NCBI GenBank assembly: GCA_010909165.1
Contig: MU008154.1
Coordinates: 857,478-921,477, forward strand
Length of the DNA: 64,000 nt
Reading direction: 5' to 3'
DNA from: Anthoceros angustus
Lineage: Eukaryota; Streptophyta; Anthocerotopsida; Anthocerotales; Anthocerotaceae
Made by a program: the position numbers and the translations under genes. Below, piece after piece: positions 1-10,988 of this stretch. The notes under the pieces are model-generated. The model made no database searches. It was not told the DNA's origin and worked only from the letters and a program-made list of their open reading frames with translations. Within the stretch, counting starts at the first letter, position 1; the number at the start of each line of letters is the position of its first letter.

Positions 1-57
1 AATACACGCAGAGTGTGGCACAAGTCCGTTTTCGATAGCCTCTGTTTGTCATGAGCG

Positions 58-1989
58 TCATCTGGCAAGGGTTCTACCACTCTTGAACTTCGTCCAACTG
101 GGGCGGGAGCATGCCAGCGAAACCGCCGTGGGCTCACTGCGGGGCGAGTGCTTGGAGGATGATCTTCCCGCATCCGTCAAGGGTGATGTACTCACACCTT
201 GGTGACTCAGCTTTTTCTCAAGCTCTGCATCTTCCTCGTTATCAGATTTCATGAAGGGCAGGACTCGTGAAGACGACGAGCCTGGCTTCATGCTAGGGTT
301 GCTGGGCAGCAATCCTCTTTGAACCATCCTGGCGTGCTGCTGAGCCTCGGCGCTTCTCTGGCTATCCTGCAGAGCCTGTCGATTAATCTTCTCAAAGACA
401 AGATGGTAGGGCTTAGGTTCAGCCGCTTTCCCAGACCCTGTAGCTGTGTCCAATTGCTCTACCGTTCCAACCTTCGGAGAGACAGGCACTTTCGGTCTTG
501 GTGACTCCCTTTGAAGATCACGGACTATTCTTGGTGACACAGACTCCCTTTGCAAATCACTCACTGCTCGTCGTGACACAGATTCCCTTGGCAGCTCTAT
601 GTTTCTCAATGGCTCCGTTGGTGATTCCCTCATTCTCGGCGACTCCCTGTGCAGGTCGCTAAGCCCAGGGGACTCCCTTCTCAACCTAGGTGAGCCCCTC
701 TGCTCAGTCCTAACCGACATCAACTCTTTCTTTGCTGGATCGCATAGAGGTGCGTCTCTGAACGCCAATCCCTTGAACTGCTGCCTGGCAGCCCTCTCCG
801 CAAGAAGAGACTTCCGCAGCTCCTCAAGATTCACAGGAGGAGATGCTTTTGACGGCTTCTGCTCAGCCTCCGGCGTCCTCTCTGACGAGGAAATGGACGT
901 GGAGTGTCTCGCATCTTCCCGGGGAGAATTCCTGAGAGAGGAGGCAGCACCGGCACCTCTGCTTCCATCATCCGGCAGGCCCGCGGAGATATGCAAACGG
1001 CTGAATTCCGGGGCTTTAACCAAACTGCTGGTGCTTGGCCGTCCCGACAACGGGCTGCTGCTGCTGCTGCTGCATACAGCGGACACTCTCCCAGCGGCGA
1101 TGGCCTCCGGACTGCACACCGCGACATCTTCCGCTCCGTCCACAGCCACGTCCTTCTCCCCAGCGTACACCGGCACGGCCTTCTCGTCCGCCTCAGCCTC
1201 ATCATCGTACCAGTGACTGGTGCTCCTACTCCCCTTGGCGGGAGGCGAACCTTCCACCAGCAGGTCGGGCGAGAAGGGGACGAGCGCCACTCTCGCCGAC
1301 CCCCGCATCCGCACAGTCTTCCTCACGCTCGATCCTTCCCGTCTGGACGCGGATCTGGTCAATTTAGGCTCCCTCACCACGTCCTGCATCCGGGAAGACT
1401 TGTTCTTCCTCCTCCCTATCCGGTAGTCCGGCACCCCCTGCGCCGAGAGCTCGTGTCGACTCTCCCTTTCCCCGCTGCTCTCCAGCAGCATGTCGGTGGA
1501 ATCCTCCGACGCCTTCCTCCGGTGCCGAGGCCTGGCCGCAATGTAGGCTGGCGTGTCTCCCTCCTTCGGCACCCGACAGGACCCGAAATCCCGCTGCAAC
1601 AGCTGCTGCCTGCGCTGCGTCTTCTTAAGCGTCCGGTGCCGACGGCTCCCCGGCTGCCTGGCGGTCATGAGCGGAAGCCCGCAGGACACGGAAATAGCCT
1701 CCCTCGTGATCCCAAGCTCGTTGTGGAAGAAGCGCGAAATGCCATTCCCACTCCCACTCCCACTCCCTCCCTCCTTCTGCGGCTCCAGCCTCCTCGTCTT
1801 CTCCATCTCCGCCTTCTCCCGCTCCATCAACGTGAAGATAGTCCCGGTGCTCCCCACCCGGATCGGACTCCCGGGCCGGAAGTCCTCCGCACCGCTCTCC
1901 AAAAACGCCATATCGGCCTGCGACACCGGAGGCAGGGGCAGCTCCCAGGAGGCCACAGACGCGGGTACTATCGCCTGACGCTCCATCAT
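58..1989 (-). CDS. Large disordered Ser/Arg/Pro-rich protein, function unknown
   Basis: This is a single uninterrupted reading frame of about 643 residues. It opens with MMERQAIVP; the frame can be extended to position 1998 only with a TTG codon, so the ATG at 1989 is preferred. No enzyme domain is recognisable. Residues about 40-60 carry the motif GSTGTIFTLMERE, which recalls a GSTGT-I/V motif I associate with small uncharacterised plant proteins (from memory, weak). The rest is low complexity: basic KK/RR stretches, a poly-Ser run, an acidic patch near the middle, and a cluster of RESP/RESV motifs in the C-terminal half that look like proline-directed phosphosites. The composition suggests a nuclear or cytoskeletal scaffold, but that is inference. 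Long antisense frames over the same DNA (for example 904-2013 on the plus strand) are GC-driven shadows. Confidence 0.7.
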   Translation of the reverse strand: MMERQAIVPASVASWELPLPPVSQADMAFLESGAEDFRPGSPIRVGSTGTIFTLMEREKAEMEKTRRLEPQKEGGSGSGSGNGISRFFHNELGITREAISVSCGLPLMTARQPGSRRHRTLKKTQRRQQLLQRDFGSCRVPKEGDTPAYIAARPRHRRKASEDSTDMLLESSGERESRHELSAQGVPDYRIGRRKNKSSRMQDVVREPKLTRSASRREGSSVRKTVRMRGSARVALVPFSPDLLVEGSPPAKGSRSTSHWYDDEAEADEKAVPVYAGEKDVAVDGAEDVAVCSPEAIAAGRVSAVCSSSSSSPLSGRPSTSSLVKAPEFSRLHISAGLPDDGSRGAGAASSLRNSPREDARHSTSISSSERTPEAEQKPSKASPPVNLEELRKSLLAERAARQQFKGLAFRDAPLCDPAKKELMSVRTEQRGSPRLRRESPGLSDLHRESPRMRESPTEPLRNIELPRESVSRRAVSDLQRESVSPRIVRDLQRESPRPKVPVSPKVGTVEQLDTATGSGKAAEPKPYHLVFEKINRQALQDSQRSAEAQQHARMVQRGLLPSNPSMKPGSSSSRVLPFMKSDNEEDAELEKKLSHQGVSTSPLTDAGRSSSKHSPRSEPTAVSLACSRPSWTKFKSGRTLAR

Positions 1990-3240
1990 CTGCACCAAGA
2001 CACCAAACAGTAGCCGTCACACATCAATCTATCCGCAATCCTGCCGCCCCGACCGGGCACGAACGATTCCGCCGGCCAAGCACAAAGTGTACAAAATTCT
2101 CACACACCTCGGCCAGAATCACATCGACCTCAACCGCGCCAAACCGCGCTCTAATTTCCAGCTCCCGGCCCCGGAATCAGCCAAGCGATCTACCAAACCA
2201 GTTCTCCGCAATTCCCAAATGCGTTCTCCGAGACACGCGTGGCGGGAACACGCTGTCCTCGTACAACCAATTCCAGCATCTTGCACAGGGAAGCTCCCCG
2301 TCCCGGCACAGCCTCGCGGACGCCAAGTGCATCAACAAGGGAACCTTCCGCTCCACGCCGGCTCGCAAGAAGCGACGAGACGCGCCCCGGCGGAGAGAGG
2401 GACGAAACGCCTTTGTCCTGTAACCAAGCAAACAAAGCCACAAACAAACCCGCTCTGCGCGAGCCGGGAAAAAGGGCTTGGCCTCTGTACGTTGACACTG
2501 AACATGCCAGGCGCCAGGCCCCGCCTCGAGTTAAGCAATAAAATAACTTTAAAACAATAAACAAGACCGGAAGCGGTAGAATTCCATGTGGCTCGCACCG
2601 CATGAGCGTCCCTTCCGGCATGTGTCATGATGCCTCATCATCCGTCCATGTCCCTCTCGCCGTCGCACCACTCATATCCCCTAGTGCCGCACCGGGCCGT
2701 GAACGAGGGCCGCCCAGTCGCTGTCGAGGCCGTGTCATGAGTCGCCACTACAGCGACGAGTCACATCAACCATGCACCCGCATGATTCACGAAAGCGACG
2801 GCGAGCTTCACTTCCGTGGCGTCTTCGTCGGCGTTTGCCGCTTCTGCATAGACAAGCACACGCTGTCGCGTGGCAGGCGGCCTGATACGGGCCGGTTACC
2901 AATCCGCTGCTGCCGGGCGGCGCCCCGCTGCAGACCGGTTGTGTGAAACGCAATTGACAGCCTACCGGTCGGCGACCGTACTTTGCGAGCTTCAATGCAA
3001 GCCTCCGAATTCGCTGGCGCCAGGGCCCACCGGTCGCCAGGATCGCCCAGGTGGAAGGCCGCCTTCACGGTTTCAAATTTTCTGGAATTTTGCGCTGCCA
3101 AAAATGGGAATCCTTCCACCCACCACCGTCATTCCTCAGCCTCCATGATTCCGGCTTTGCTTTGTCGTAATAGGCGCTTTCCTCCTCTTACCTTACTTTT
3201 GTCCTTATTCGGCGTTTTAGCAATTCCCTCTTGACTGAAG
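1990..3240. other. 5' flank of the 58-1989 gene; no gene recognised
   Basis: This GC-rich stretch lies upstream of the minus-strand gene and should hold its 5' UTR and promoter. Several short overlapping frames occur on both strands, but none resembles a known protein or shows consistent splice sites. Composition drops sharply to AT-rich sequence at about 3240, where the Gnk2 cluster begins. Confidence 0.5.
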
Positions 3241-3700
3241 TCAGAGTATATAATATATTTATTTTAATTATTTTTTAAATAAATTTTACGTAGAATTGCT
3301 GTCTAGAGAGAGAATTGATGGGTTAAAGGGTTTCCGCTTGACAATGAAGTTAGCTAGTTTGCTGATAGGTGTGAATATTACACAAATCTTTATGTTAGGT
3401 AGACATGAAAAGTAGATCATTCGATACCGTTTTAACTAGGCTTGAATCAAGTACTATCTAGATTGATTCTTGTGTAGTATAAAATATATGTATAATTTTT
3501 CTTTAAATATCATAATTATACCTCATAATAAAATATAAATAAATTTAAAAATTATTTTTTATTACTAGCTTACATAATTTGTGAATATACGCATGATATT
3601 CATACATAATAAAAAATTCGATATTCATAGATCTTAATGAACAATCCAGACCGTCTAAGAACACTACAATTTGTTTAAACGGATCTCAATATCTTCCCAA
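3241..3700. other. AT-rich intergenic DNA
   Basis: The sequence is strongly AT-rich with runs of T and A. No coding frame, RNA gene or repeat boundary was recognised. Confidence 0.6.
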
Positions 3701-3729
3701 CAACATTTATTCACCCAATAGGATATTTG

Positions 3730-4236
3730 AGCTACAGACATTTATGCAATGTGAATATTTAAAATATCCATATATCATCAAGTTTGTGGTTAGTGTTTGT
3801 ATAATACTCCTTAGCTTTACATCTTCAAAAGCTCAAGGGCATATCTAAAAAACTTTTTTAATCCATGGAGGTGCCACCTCTTGTAACTGCAATGAGTCCC
3901 ACAATTGAAAATGGAATTGCAACCTTTTATGGAATGACAGTAGGCCCTTAGTCATTTTTGGGGGTTCAGTTACTTGATCTATGCGGGACATATTATCTTC
4001 AACCTTGTAGTGAGTACCTTAGACATATTGGTGAAGTAATACAAAAGGAATCTCTCACTGCAAGAGAAGCACTCCTTACTCTTGGGAAGTGCTCGATGAG
4101 TTATAGTTTTGATGAACCATGGTTTGGTATTGATGATGACGTTTTTGTAAATTATTTTATATATTTTATAACTAAAATTAAGATAATATTAGACAAGTCG
4201 TATATTCACTTTAACATGTATATGCCCGCTTGTTAG
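3730..4236 (+). pseudogene. Decayed Gnk2/DUF26-type secreted protein gene
   Basis: The segment aligns along its length with the intact gene at 6085-6534: a hydrophobic leader region at about 3775-3830, a central region, and a C-terminal stretch ending in FDEPWFGIDD. It contains in-frame stops and indels. Cysteines of the C-x(n)-C-x2-C core are lost (a Tyr replaces one Cys in the segment PCSEYLRHI). Only the last part (3958-4236) stays open. It reads as a diverged pseudogene of the same family, clearly older than the near-identical duplication next to it. Confidence 0.7.
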
Positions 4237-5191
4237 TCAGGATCAAAACTATCAAAGATATATGAATTTTCATTCTTAAAATGATCGCAACTATCAAAGA
4301 TATATGAATTTTCATTCTTAAAATGATCGCACAAACTACTGCACAATCAACCAAGAGATTCTACCCGTTTATAAATAGAAGCTAGGAAGGAGCTGAAAAT
4401 GTGAAGGCCCCTAGAGTTTGAAGGAGACCACAATACATACATTTTTTGTTTGCTAGTGATGTTACCTTCCGCATTATTGAGGAGGAACAGTTCTGACCTT
4501 GCTAGCTCAATTCATTTTGGCCCGCTCAATTGTAATTCTTTTGTAATTTGAACAACATTTCTCAAAAAAATACATATTACCTTAGAAAACTCAAAAGGTC
4601 ATGAACCCATGAACATTTATAGATGCTTGACTTGAAATCAGCGTTCAACAAAAACATATAGGTAGTATAGAACCTAGAAGAATGAAGTTGATCTTTGTTA
4701 ATGAATAGGAGCGAATGTTTATGTAAATCTGTCCAACCAACTTCTTATTTTTGAAAAAAAACTTTCTATTAAATATTTATAGAATAATCTATTACCAAGT
4801 TACCTAAAGTTCCAATGATATAACGTATCAAAGATGGCACTTTTGTCAACTATGGTCATGGAAATATATGCATGAGAAGAGAAATGAGTTGAACATTCGT
4901 GTGCATATAAACTAAAAGTTCTAGAACACACGTCTTGTGGCAAGCAAAACAAAGATGCTTAAGTTTCCTTGCATAGTATATAGGTGGTGATTATGAATAA
5001 TATTTTTCCTGATATTGAGATGTGCAAACATTTCTACAATATGAACATGATAAACCGTCCATATATCACCAAATTGGTGGTCGATTCTAGTAATACTCCT
5101 TAGCTTTACATCCTCAAATCAAGATCATGAACTTCAAGTGTTATATAAAACATGTGGACAATCTTTTGACTTCATGGAGATGCGGCGTTTT
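4147..5191. repeat. Tandem duplication unit 1 of the Gnk2 cluster (~1045 bp)
   Basis: The sequence from about 4147 to 5191 is repeated almost exactly at about 5192-6236, an offset of 1044-1045 bases. The unit holds the 3' flank of one Gnk2 copy, AT-rich spacer and the first ~200 bases of the next Gnk2 gene. Both ends share GTTTTGTAA, which lies inside the coding region of the intact gene and in the 3' flank of the pseudogene. The duplication therefore looks like unequal exchange, or a misjoin, at that short homology. Confidence 0.85.
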
Positions 5192-5195
5192 GTAA
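4994..5195 (+). pseudogene. Truncated 5' fragment of a Gnk2-type gene
   Basis: This is the start of a gene nearly identical to the intact copy at 6085-6534. It stops at the duplication junction near 5190, where coding sequence (GCGGCGTTTTGTAA) runs directly into the 3' flank of the upstream pseudogene. Relative to the intact copy it also lacks two bases in the leader and three bases just after it, so the frame is broken. The core cysteine region is absent. Confidence 0.75.
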
Positions 5196-6236
5196 ATTAT
5201 TTTATATATTTTATAACTAAATTAAGATAATATTAGACAAGTCGTATATTCACTTTAACATGTATATGCCCGCTTGTTAGTCAGGATCAAAACTATCAAA
5301 GATATATGAATTTTCATTCTTAAAATGATCGCAACTATCAAAGATATATGAATTTTCATTCTTAAAATGATCGCACAAACTACTGCACAATCAACCAAGA
5401 GATTCTACCCGTTTATAAATAGAAGCTAGGAAGGAGCTGAAAATGTGAAGGCCCCTAGAGTTTGAAGGAGACCACAATACATACATTTTTTGTTTGCTAG
5501 TGATGTTACCTTCCGCATTATTGAGGAGGAACAGTTCTGACCTTGCTAGCTCAATTCATTTTGGCCCGCTCAATTGTAATTCTTTTGTAATTTGAACAAC
5601 ATTTCTCAAAAAAATACATATTACCTTAGAAAACTCAAAAGGTCATGAACCCATGAACATTTATAGATGCTTGACTTGAAATCAGCGTTCAACAAAAACA
5701 TATAGGTAGTATAGAACCTAGAAGAATGAAGTTGATCTTTGTTAATGAATAGGAGCGAATGTTTATGTAAATCTGTCCAACCAACTTCTTATTTTTGAAA
5801 AAAAACTTTCTATTAAATATTTATAGAATAATCTATTACCAAGTTACCTAAAGTTCCAATGATATAACGTATCAAAGATGGCACTTTTGTCAACTATGGT
5901 CATGGAAATATATGCATGAGAAGAGAAATGAGTTGAACATTCGTGTGCATATAAACTAAAAGTTCTAGAACACACGTCTTGTGGCAAGCAAAACAAAGAT
6001 GCTTAAGTTTCCTTGCATAGTATATAGGTGGTGATTATGAATAATATTTTTCCTGATATTGAGATGTGCAAACATTTCTACAATATGAACATGATAAACC
6101 GTCCATATATCACCAAATTGGTGGTCAGTATTCTAGTAATACTCCTTAGCTTTACATCCTCAAATGCTGAAGATCATGAACTTCAAGTGTTATATAAAAC
6201 ATGTGGACAATCTTTTGACTTCATGGAGATGCGGCG
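5192..6236. repeat. Tandem duplication unit 2 of the Gnk2 cluster (~1045 bp)
   Basis: Second copy of the unit described at 4147-5191. It joins seamlessly to the intact Gnk2-type gene, so this copy is the one in the presumably original context. The two copies differ only by rare small indels. Confidence 0.85.
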
Positions 6237-6534
6237 TTTTGTAATGAATACTGCTCTAAGTAGCACATCCGACAAAGGAATTGGAGATTACCCCCACCAT
6301 CCAAGCTTTTACGAGATGATAGTAGGTCCCGTAGCCATTTTTTGGGGTTCAGTTACTTGTAATGTGCTGGACGATTATGGTCTTCCATCTTGTACTAAGT
6401 GCCTTAGATATATTGCTGCAGCAATACAAACCGAATGTCCTAATGCAAGAGAAGCACAACTTACTCTTGGGGGGTGTTCTATGAGATATAGTTTTGATGA
6501 ACCATGGTTTTGTATTGATGATGGTGGTTTATAG
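6085..6534 (+). CDS. Secreted Gnk2/DUF26-domain (ginkbilobin-like) protein
   Basis: This small secreted protein has about 149 residues from the ATG at 6085. In-frame ATGs at 6037 and 6064 also exist, but a start at 6085 or 6091 gives the cleanest signal peptide: a short polar segment, then LVVSILVILL and a cleavage-like SSNA/ED. The mature part has the Gnk2-homology cysteine pattern, with CNVLDDYGLPSCTKC as the C-x10-C-x2-C core, plus flanking cysteines in KTC, TEC and GGC and an extra one in WFC. Single-domain Gnk2 proteins bind mannose and have antifungal activity in Ginkgo; the role here is inferred from family only. The gene is intronless, AT-rich and ends at TAG 6534. Two damaged relatives lie just upstream, indicating a local tandem family. 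Confidence 0.8.
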   Translation: MNMINRPYITKLVVSILVILLSFTSSNAEDHELQVLYKTCGQSFDFMEMRRFVMNTALSSTSDKGIGDYPHHPSFYEMIVGPVAIFWGSVTCNVLDDYGLPSCTKCLRYIAAAIQTECPNAREAQLTLGGCSMRYSFDEPWFCIDDGGL

Positions 6535-7430
6535 ATTATTTTATAAATTGTATTAATTTAAATAAATATAATATGAACAAGTTGTAAATTCACATGTGAT
6601 GTAGCAACTCTTATTTTATAGCCATTTGAAACTAATATTTGAAGGTCACATGAAATGTAAATTTTCTCCAAGTCTTATGGACATAGTAATACATACCTAG
6701 TAAGATGTTGGAAAAATAAAATATGTCAACTTATGCACTAAAATGTCATTGATAAGACGATTCTATTGTTTAGGTTTGAAGTTAATACATAATATTATTT
6801 TAGTATAAATTTTATGTAACATTTCAATCACAAGAAAATAAAAGAAATAAAAGAAAGCCTTCATCCAATCGCAAGGTAGAAAGGCCTTAGAAATTTTTTG
6901 TTGTGCGAAAATTTTGATAGAAAAAACCCATTCGAATGAGGATAAGCAAAGGAGACCGTAAAGTACGTGATAAAAAGAGCAACTAAATTCCCTACCGGAA
7001 GTCACCAACTACGCCTATAATGGAGGAAAAGTAAACAATGTACGTTTAAACTATAGAGGAAGAGGAGGACCTATTGTTGCCCCTATGTGGATGATTGCTG
7101 AGGGCAATTGAGACTCGCTGTTTGCAAAACGCCGTGAAGTTCTTGAAGTAGAAAAAAAAGACATCCCCGCAGGTATATGCGGGCATGGAAAACCTGACAC
7201 ATAGGACTTCGCAAATGTATCAAAATCCTTAGCCATCGCCAGACACGTTTGAGGGCGAGAGGAATGAATTGGTAGCCTAAAAGGCCTAAGCAACCGCAAC
7301 CAGCTTCGCCACTATGGGCTGAAGCACGATTGAAAAGACATACCTTCTACGACGTCTCCTTGCGATGAGGAAGGATGAATTATAAGCCATGAAAACAGAA
7401 GCACTTTTGTACAACCACCACGGGAGATCT
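6535..7430. other. Intergenic, no gene recognised
   Basis: The first half is AT-rich 3' flank of the Gnk2-type gene. From about 7050 composition rises. Short minus-strand frames (6763-7008, 7051-7299) show no recognisable domain. Confidence 0.5.
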
Positions 7431-7432
7431 GA

Positions 7433-7497
7433 ATCGTGAATCGTCAGTGGTGAATATGAATCGTGAATCGTTAGTGGTGAATATGAATCGTGCATTG
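7433..7497. repeat. Short tandem repeat, ~29 bp unit
   Basis: GAATCGTGAATCGT-type units followed by AGTGGTGAATAT recur two to three times in direct orientation. Confidence 0.7.
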
Positions 7498-7499
7498 TG

Positions 7500-9280
7500 T
7501 GATGGCGGGTGATGGTCTCCAGCGGGATTGGAAGGCGGGGAAAGGGCCTCGAGGACCATTCCCATCGAAAAGCTTTTTGCCGGGGTGAAGAGGCTCGTGG
7601 AGAAGCTGAGGGAGCAGGGAGCTGGCCAAGCTGTGCAATGGGTGCCGGATGTCAGCAGCAGAGATGGGGACATGAGCGATTTCTTCCACGAAGCTGTGGG
7701 ATCCTGGCGGGAGAGCAAGGCGTGGTGGGCGGTAAGGTGGGACGTGCTGAGCCTAGTCGTGGCCTCCTCACATTTGGTGCGCATCGACTTGAGGGGATGC
7801 GGGCCCCTTGCAGTTCGCCGAAAGTGCTGGTCCAGGCCTTCCGCCAGGCTGGAGGATCGTACTGTCGCAGGCGCTAGGCAGACAGCTCAAGGTCTGGCAC
7901 CCATTTCTGCCGGACTCTCAATGTGAGAATGGGTCGCACTATGGCTTGAAGTGAGTGGGAAGGTTTGTTGGGCAGCTCTGCTGATTTGTATGTACAGTCA
8001 TGAAGCGCAGAGTCTCACCGCCTGAGGATCTGACATCAGGGCAGCCTGGCCTTGACATGCTTCCTTGGCTAGGGCAACTGTGAGGAGCTGTTCGGTGACT
8101 TGTTCGTCTCCTGAGAGAACAAGGCCCGGACTCGGTTGGAGGTGAGGTTGCAAGTGTTTGGTCTCATTGGGTTCTGCTGGAGCTTGACGACAGTGAATCC
8201 GGAAGGATGTGGGATAGGACAGTGAATCCGGAAGGGGAGCCGAGGTAGCAGCACGATCTAGTGGCTTGCAACGTAATGCCGCAAATGTGCTGGAACATCT
8301 GAATTTGAACCGGAGCCCTTTGGGTCGGAGTGTGGATGCCATCAGATTGCCATTTCAGCAGGGGCATTGGAGCGGAAATTGTAGCTGCTGACATTTTGTC
8401 ATATCCTGCAGCTAGTCAGAGATTCGGAGTTCGATATGTAGTGTAGGGATGAGCATCAATGGAGCTGCAATGCTCATTCAAATATGCTACGCCACTCACC
8501 CACATGTGGCAATTATTGTTTTTGCTATAGGCGACGAAGCAGAATGGGTAGGGAGGGCCTGCAACCTTCCTGAAGTCAAAGGCTTGTCTGTGGCAAAGAG
8601 CAATCCCACCTGGCACTGCCCTATTTGCGGATATTCAAGGCCGAAGAGACTGGTGTAGGAGAATTGATGTCCCAGCTTCATTCCGACTCTCAAGGAACTG
8701 AAACTGGTATCGATGTTACCTGTTTTCCACGAGGGAGTGGCAAGAAGGCGGGTTCAATGCCCTGGTCTATAACTGTTCATGTGGACTTGCACATGTGGTG
8801 AGTTTGATGAGAATGAGAGTCTTGAACACGAGGACGACATCATTGAAATGCTCAAGGTGAACCTAAGGTGCTTCGTATAGGCAACAAAGCACCCTAGTAC
8901 CTTCTGAAACTCAACTCATCTTAGAGGCACCGTTTTGGATGGCAAGGATGCACAAGTGATCACATTTTAAGAGCAAGCCTACCCATTAGGGGAGCACCAC
9001 CGTCACAATCGGCCATTGTACCCCCTGTACTCTTGTAAACTGTTGTTCAGATTTCGTTATGACTTCTGATCAGACTCGTAGATGTGGAGTGGCCGTTATG
9101 TAGGCTTTGTAGTTGTGGTGCCCTTGTATGTCATTCGGGTTTTCACATAGCGCTTGGATACCATGAAAGGGCATCCGAGTAGCCAAGTTCTTCCATGGTT
9201 ACAAAACCTTTCCTTTTGGGGCGACCAACCTAGGTCGGTATGTGGCAGGGAACTATTCTACCCAAAGTCCCTGCTGTCGG
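7500..9280. other. Moderately GC-rich gene-free stretch with weak coding traces
   Basis: Overlapping open frames exist at 7509-7926 (plus) and 8449-8658 (plus). Neither matches a family I recognise, and no splice sites join them convincingly. They may be decayed gene or transposon remnants. At 8200-8235 the string GTGAATCCGGAAGG occurs twice in direct orientation. Confidence 0.4.
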
Positions 9281-9283
9281 CAA

Positions 9284-9590
9284 GGAAGATGAAGAATTTT
9301 ATTGAAGTCCACTAAGGATATGACGATAACGGGCAAGGAAGAAGAAGAATTTCATTGAAGACCACTATGACGATAACAGGACTTGTATTTGGATAATTTT
9401 TGTATGGTGTGTCTAAGTTACTAGCACCAAGGGCATTCACTCTCTTTAAACACAACTTAGTACTTGACAATTTTTACTATGGTGTGTCTAAGCTACTAGC
9501 ACCAAGGGCATCCACTCCTCTAGGCACCCCATCCAAGTATCGATTGAAGCACAAGATGTTTAACAACACGTTATTATAAATGTGTGTCTA
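9284..9590 (-). repeat. Dispersed repeat family D, copy 1
   Basis: The copy has an A/G-rich GAAGAAGAA tract, then sequence like AAGTCCACTAAGGA, then TGGTGTGTCTAAG, CTAGCACCAAGGGCAT, ACCCCAT and TTATAAATGTG. The TGGTGTGTCTAAG module is present twice. Three more copies lie in this window. The minus strand is given as orientation because the family would then end in a (TTC)n tail, like a non-LTR retroposon; that is inference. Confidence 0.7.
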
Positions 9591-10049
9591 AATGGCTTAG
9601 GGGACTATTCTACCAGCACACCACCGCTGCAACTCATTCCCAACTATAGTTTGAGCCAAAAACAAAAGTCCACTGTTACTTCGTCTATATGGTTGAAAGA
9701 TATTATTAAAATTTATGTGTTATTCTATTTACCAATTTTTTTTAAAAGATGTGAAAATAATATAGTATGATACAAGTATGTACTTTATGTTTATCCAACA
9801 ATGACTCGCCAAGGTACCCGAAGAGTAAAATTGATCCTAAGAAGTTGAACAAAACTTTAATTTAGACATCTATTTAATCTAAACAAGTAACCACACTAAT
9901 ATTGTTAGAAGATGGCTTGAGACTGCCAATGAATTAGTTACTAGAAGATGGCTTGAGACTGCTCCAACATTTTCGATGTTAGAGTAGTATTAAATCATGA
10001 AGGGGATCGCGATGAATTGGTATGGAGTAGCATTTGTGCGGTCCATCTC
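9590..10049. other. AT-rich intergenic DNA with a short direct repeat
   Basis: No gene is seen. The string AGAAGATGGCTTGAGACTGC occurs twice around 9905-9965 as a local direct duplication. Confidence 0.5.
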
Positions 10050-10340
10050 AACTTTTGGAAAGCTTTCCTGCAAGAACCCATGGGGATAACTAGTAAACAT
10101 GTATCTTTCACCTCCTTTAATGGATGGGAAAAGCTTTCCTGCAAGAACCTAGTGGGATGACTCGTGAACATATATCTTTCACTTCCTTTGTTGGATGGGA
10201 AAAGCTTTCTTGCAGGAACCCGTTGGGGTGACTAGTGAACATATATCTTCGACTTCCTTTTTTGGATGGGAAAAGCTTTCGTGCAGGAACCCAATGGGAT
10301 GACTAGTGAACATATACATTCCACTTCCTTTATTCGATGG
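10050..10340. repeat. Minisatellite, ~71 bp unit, about four copies
   Basis: Units start with GGATGGGAAAAGCTTTC (10053, about 10124, 10195 and 10266) and continue with TGCAAGAACCC, GACTAGTGAACATATAT and CACTTCCTTT. They differ by scattered substitutions, so the array is not very recent. Confidence 0.85.
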
Positions 10341-10439
10341 GAAGTTTCATGCTCTTCAAGTATTTTATGCCTTTTGGGGGCTCCATGATAGGCCAACTCT
10401 TCTAGGCCAATACCACACTCGTGCAGCGCCAATATTGAC

Positions 10440-10650
10440 CTAACAGCATAAACTCGAACGTCTATCTAAAGGTTTAACCTTAGCTTGCACCAAAAAATAT
10501 TGAAGGCGTCTATCTAAAGGTTTAACCTTAGCTTGCACCACAAAATGTTGAAGGCGTCTATCTAAAGGTTGAACCTTAGCTTGCACCACAAAATGTTGAA
10601 GGTGTCTTTCTAAAGGTTTAACCTTAGCTTGCACCACAAAATGTTGAAGG
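10440..10650. repeat. Minisatellite, ~51-53 bp unit, about four copies
   Basis: The unit contains TATCTAAAGGTTTAACCTTA, GCTTGCACCACAAAATGTTG and AAGGCG. The unit length keeps an antisense frame open with a 17-residue period (VQAKVKPLDRRLQHF); this is a by-product of the repeat, not evidence for a gene. The array adjoins the edge of the 1.64-kb duplication that begins near 10,636. Confidence 0.85.
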
Positions 10651-10988
10651 GGAACTACCTCGGAATCGGAAGCATGAAGTGTAGTTCCTTGTTCTTCTAG
10701 ACTTATTTTCTCATCCTCTTCGGGTCTTTATCTATGGATGGTTCTTGGTCCTCTTCAATCCTTCACTGTTTGTAGACTTACTTTCTCATTCTCTTCGAGC
10801 TTGATTCATAGATTGTTCTCTTCCTCTTTAATCCACTCTTTCAGAAGTGGATTGGTTATTGTTTGCATGTTTGATTACTAGGAATATATGTGCAAATTAA
10901 GAGATTGCCTCGTTAATGAAACCCCGAATTTGGAGAGGTAAGGCTAGCACACTACCTAGACCACCTAATGTCCACCTAATGTTAGTTG

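Noticed and set aside
904-2013. Long plus-strand frames opposite the 58-1989 gene
   Set aside because: They follow from GC-rich codon positions of the minus-strand frame, show no domain and lack independent support.
2087-2628. Small genes upstream of the first gene
   Set aside because: Several mutually overlapping short frames on both strands with no domain; more likely promoter and UTR.
7509-7926. Possible protein-coding gene in a GC-rich stretch
   Set aside because: Two overlapping frames compete, no family is recognisable and no splice partners fit. Kept only as a weak coding trace.
10440-10637. Repeat-protein gene with a 17-residue period
   Set aside because: The frame tracks the minisatellite and has no gene context or flanking exons.
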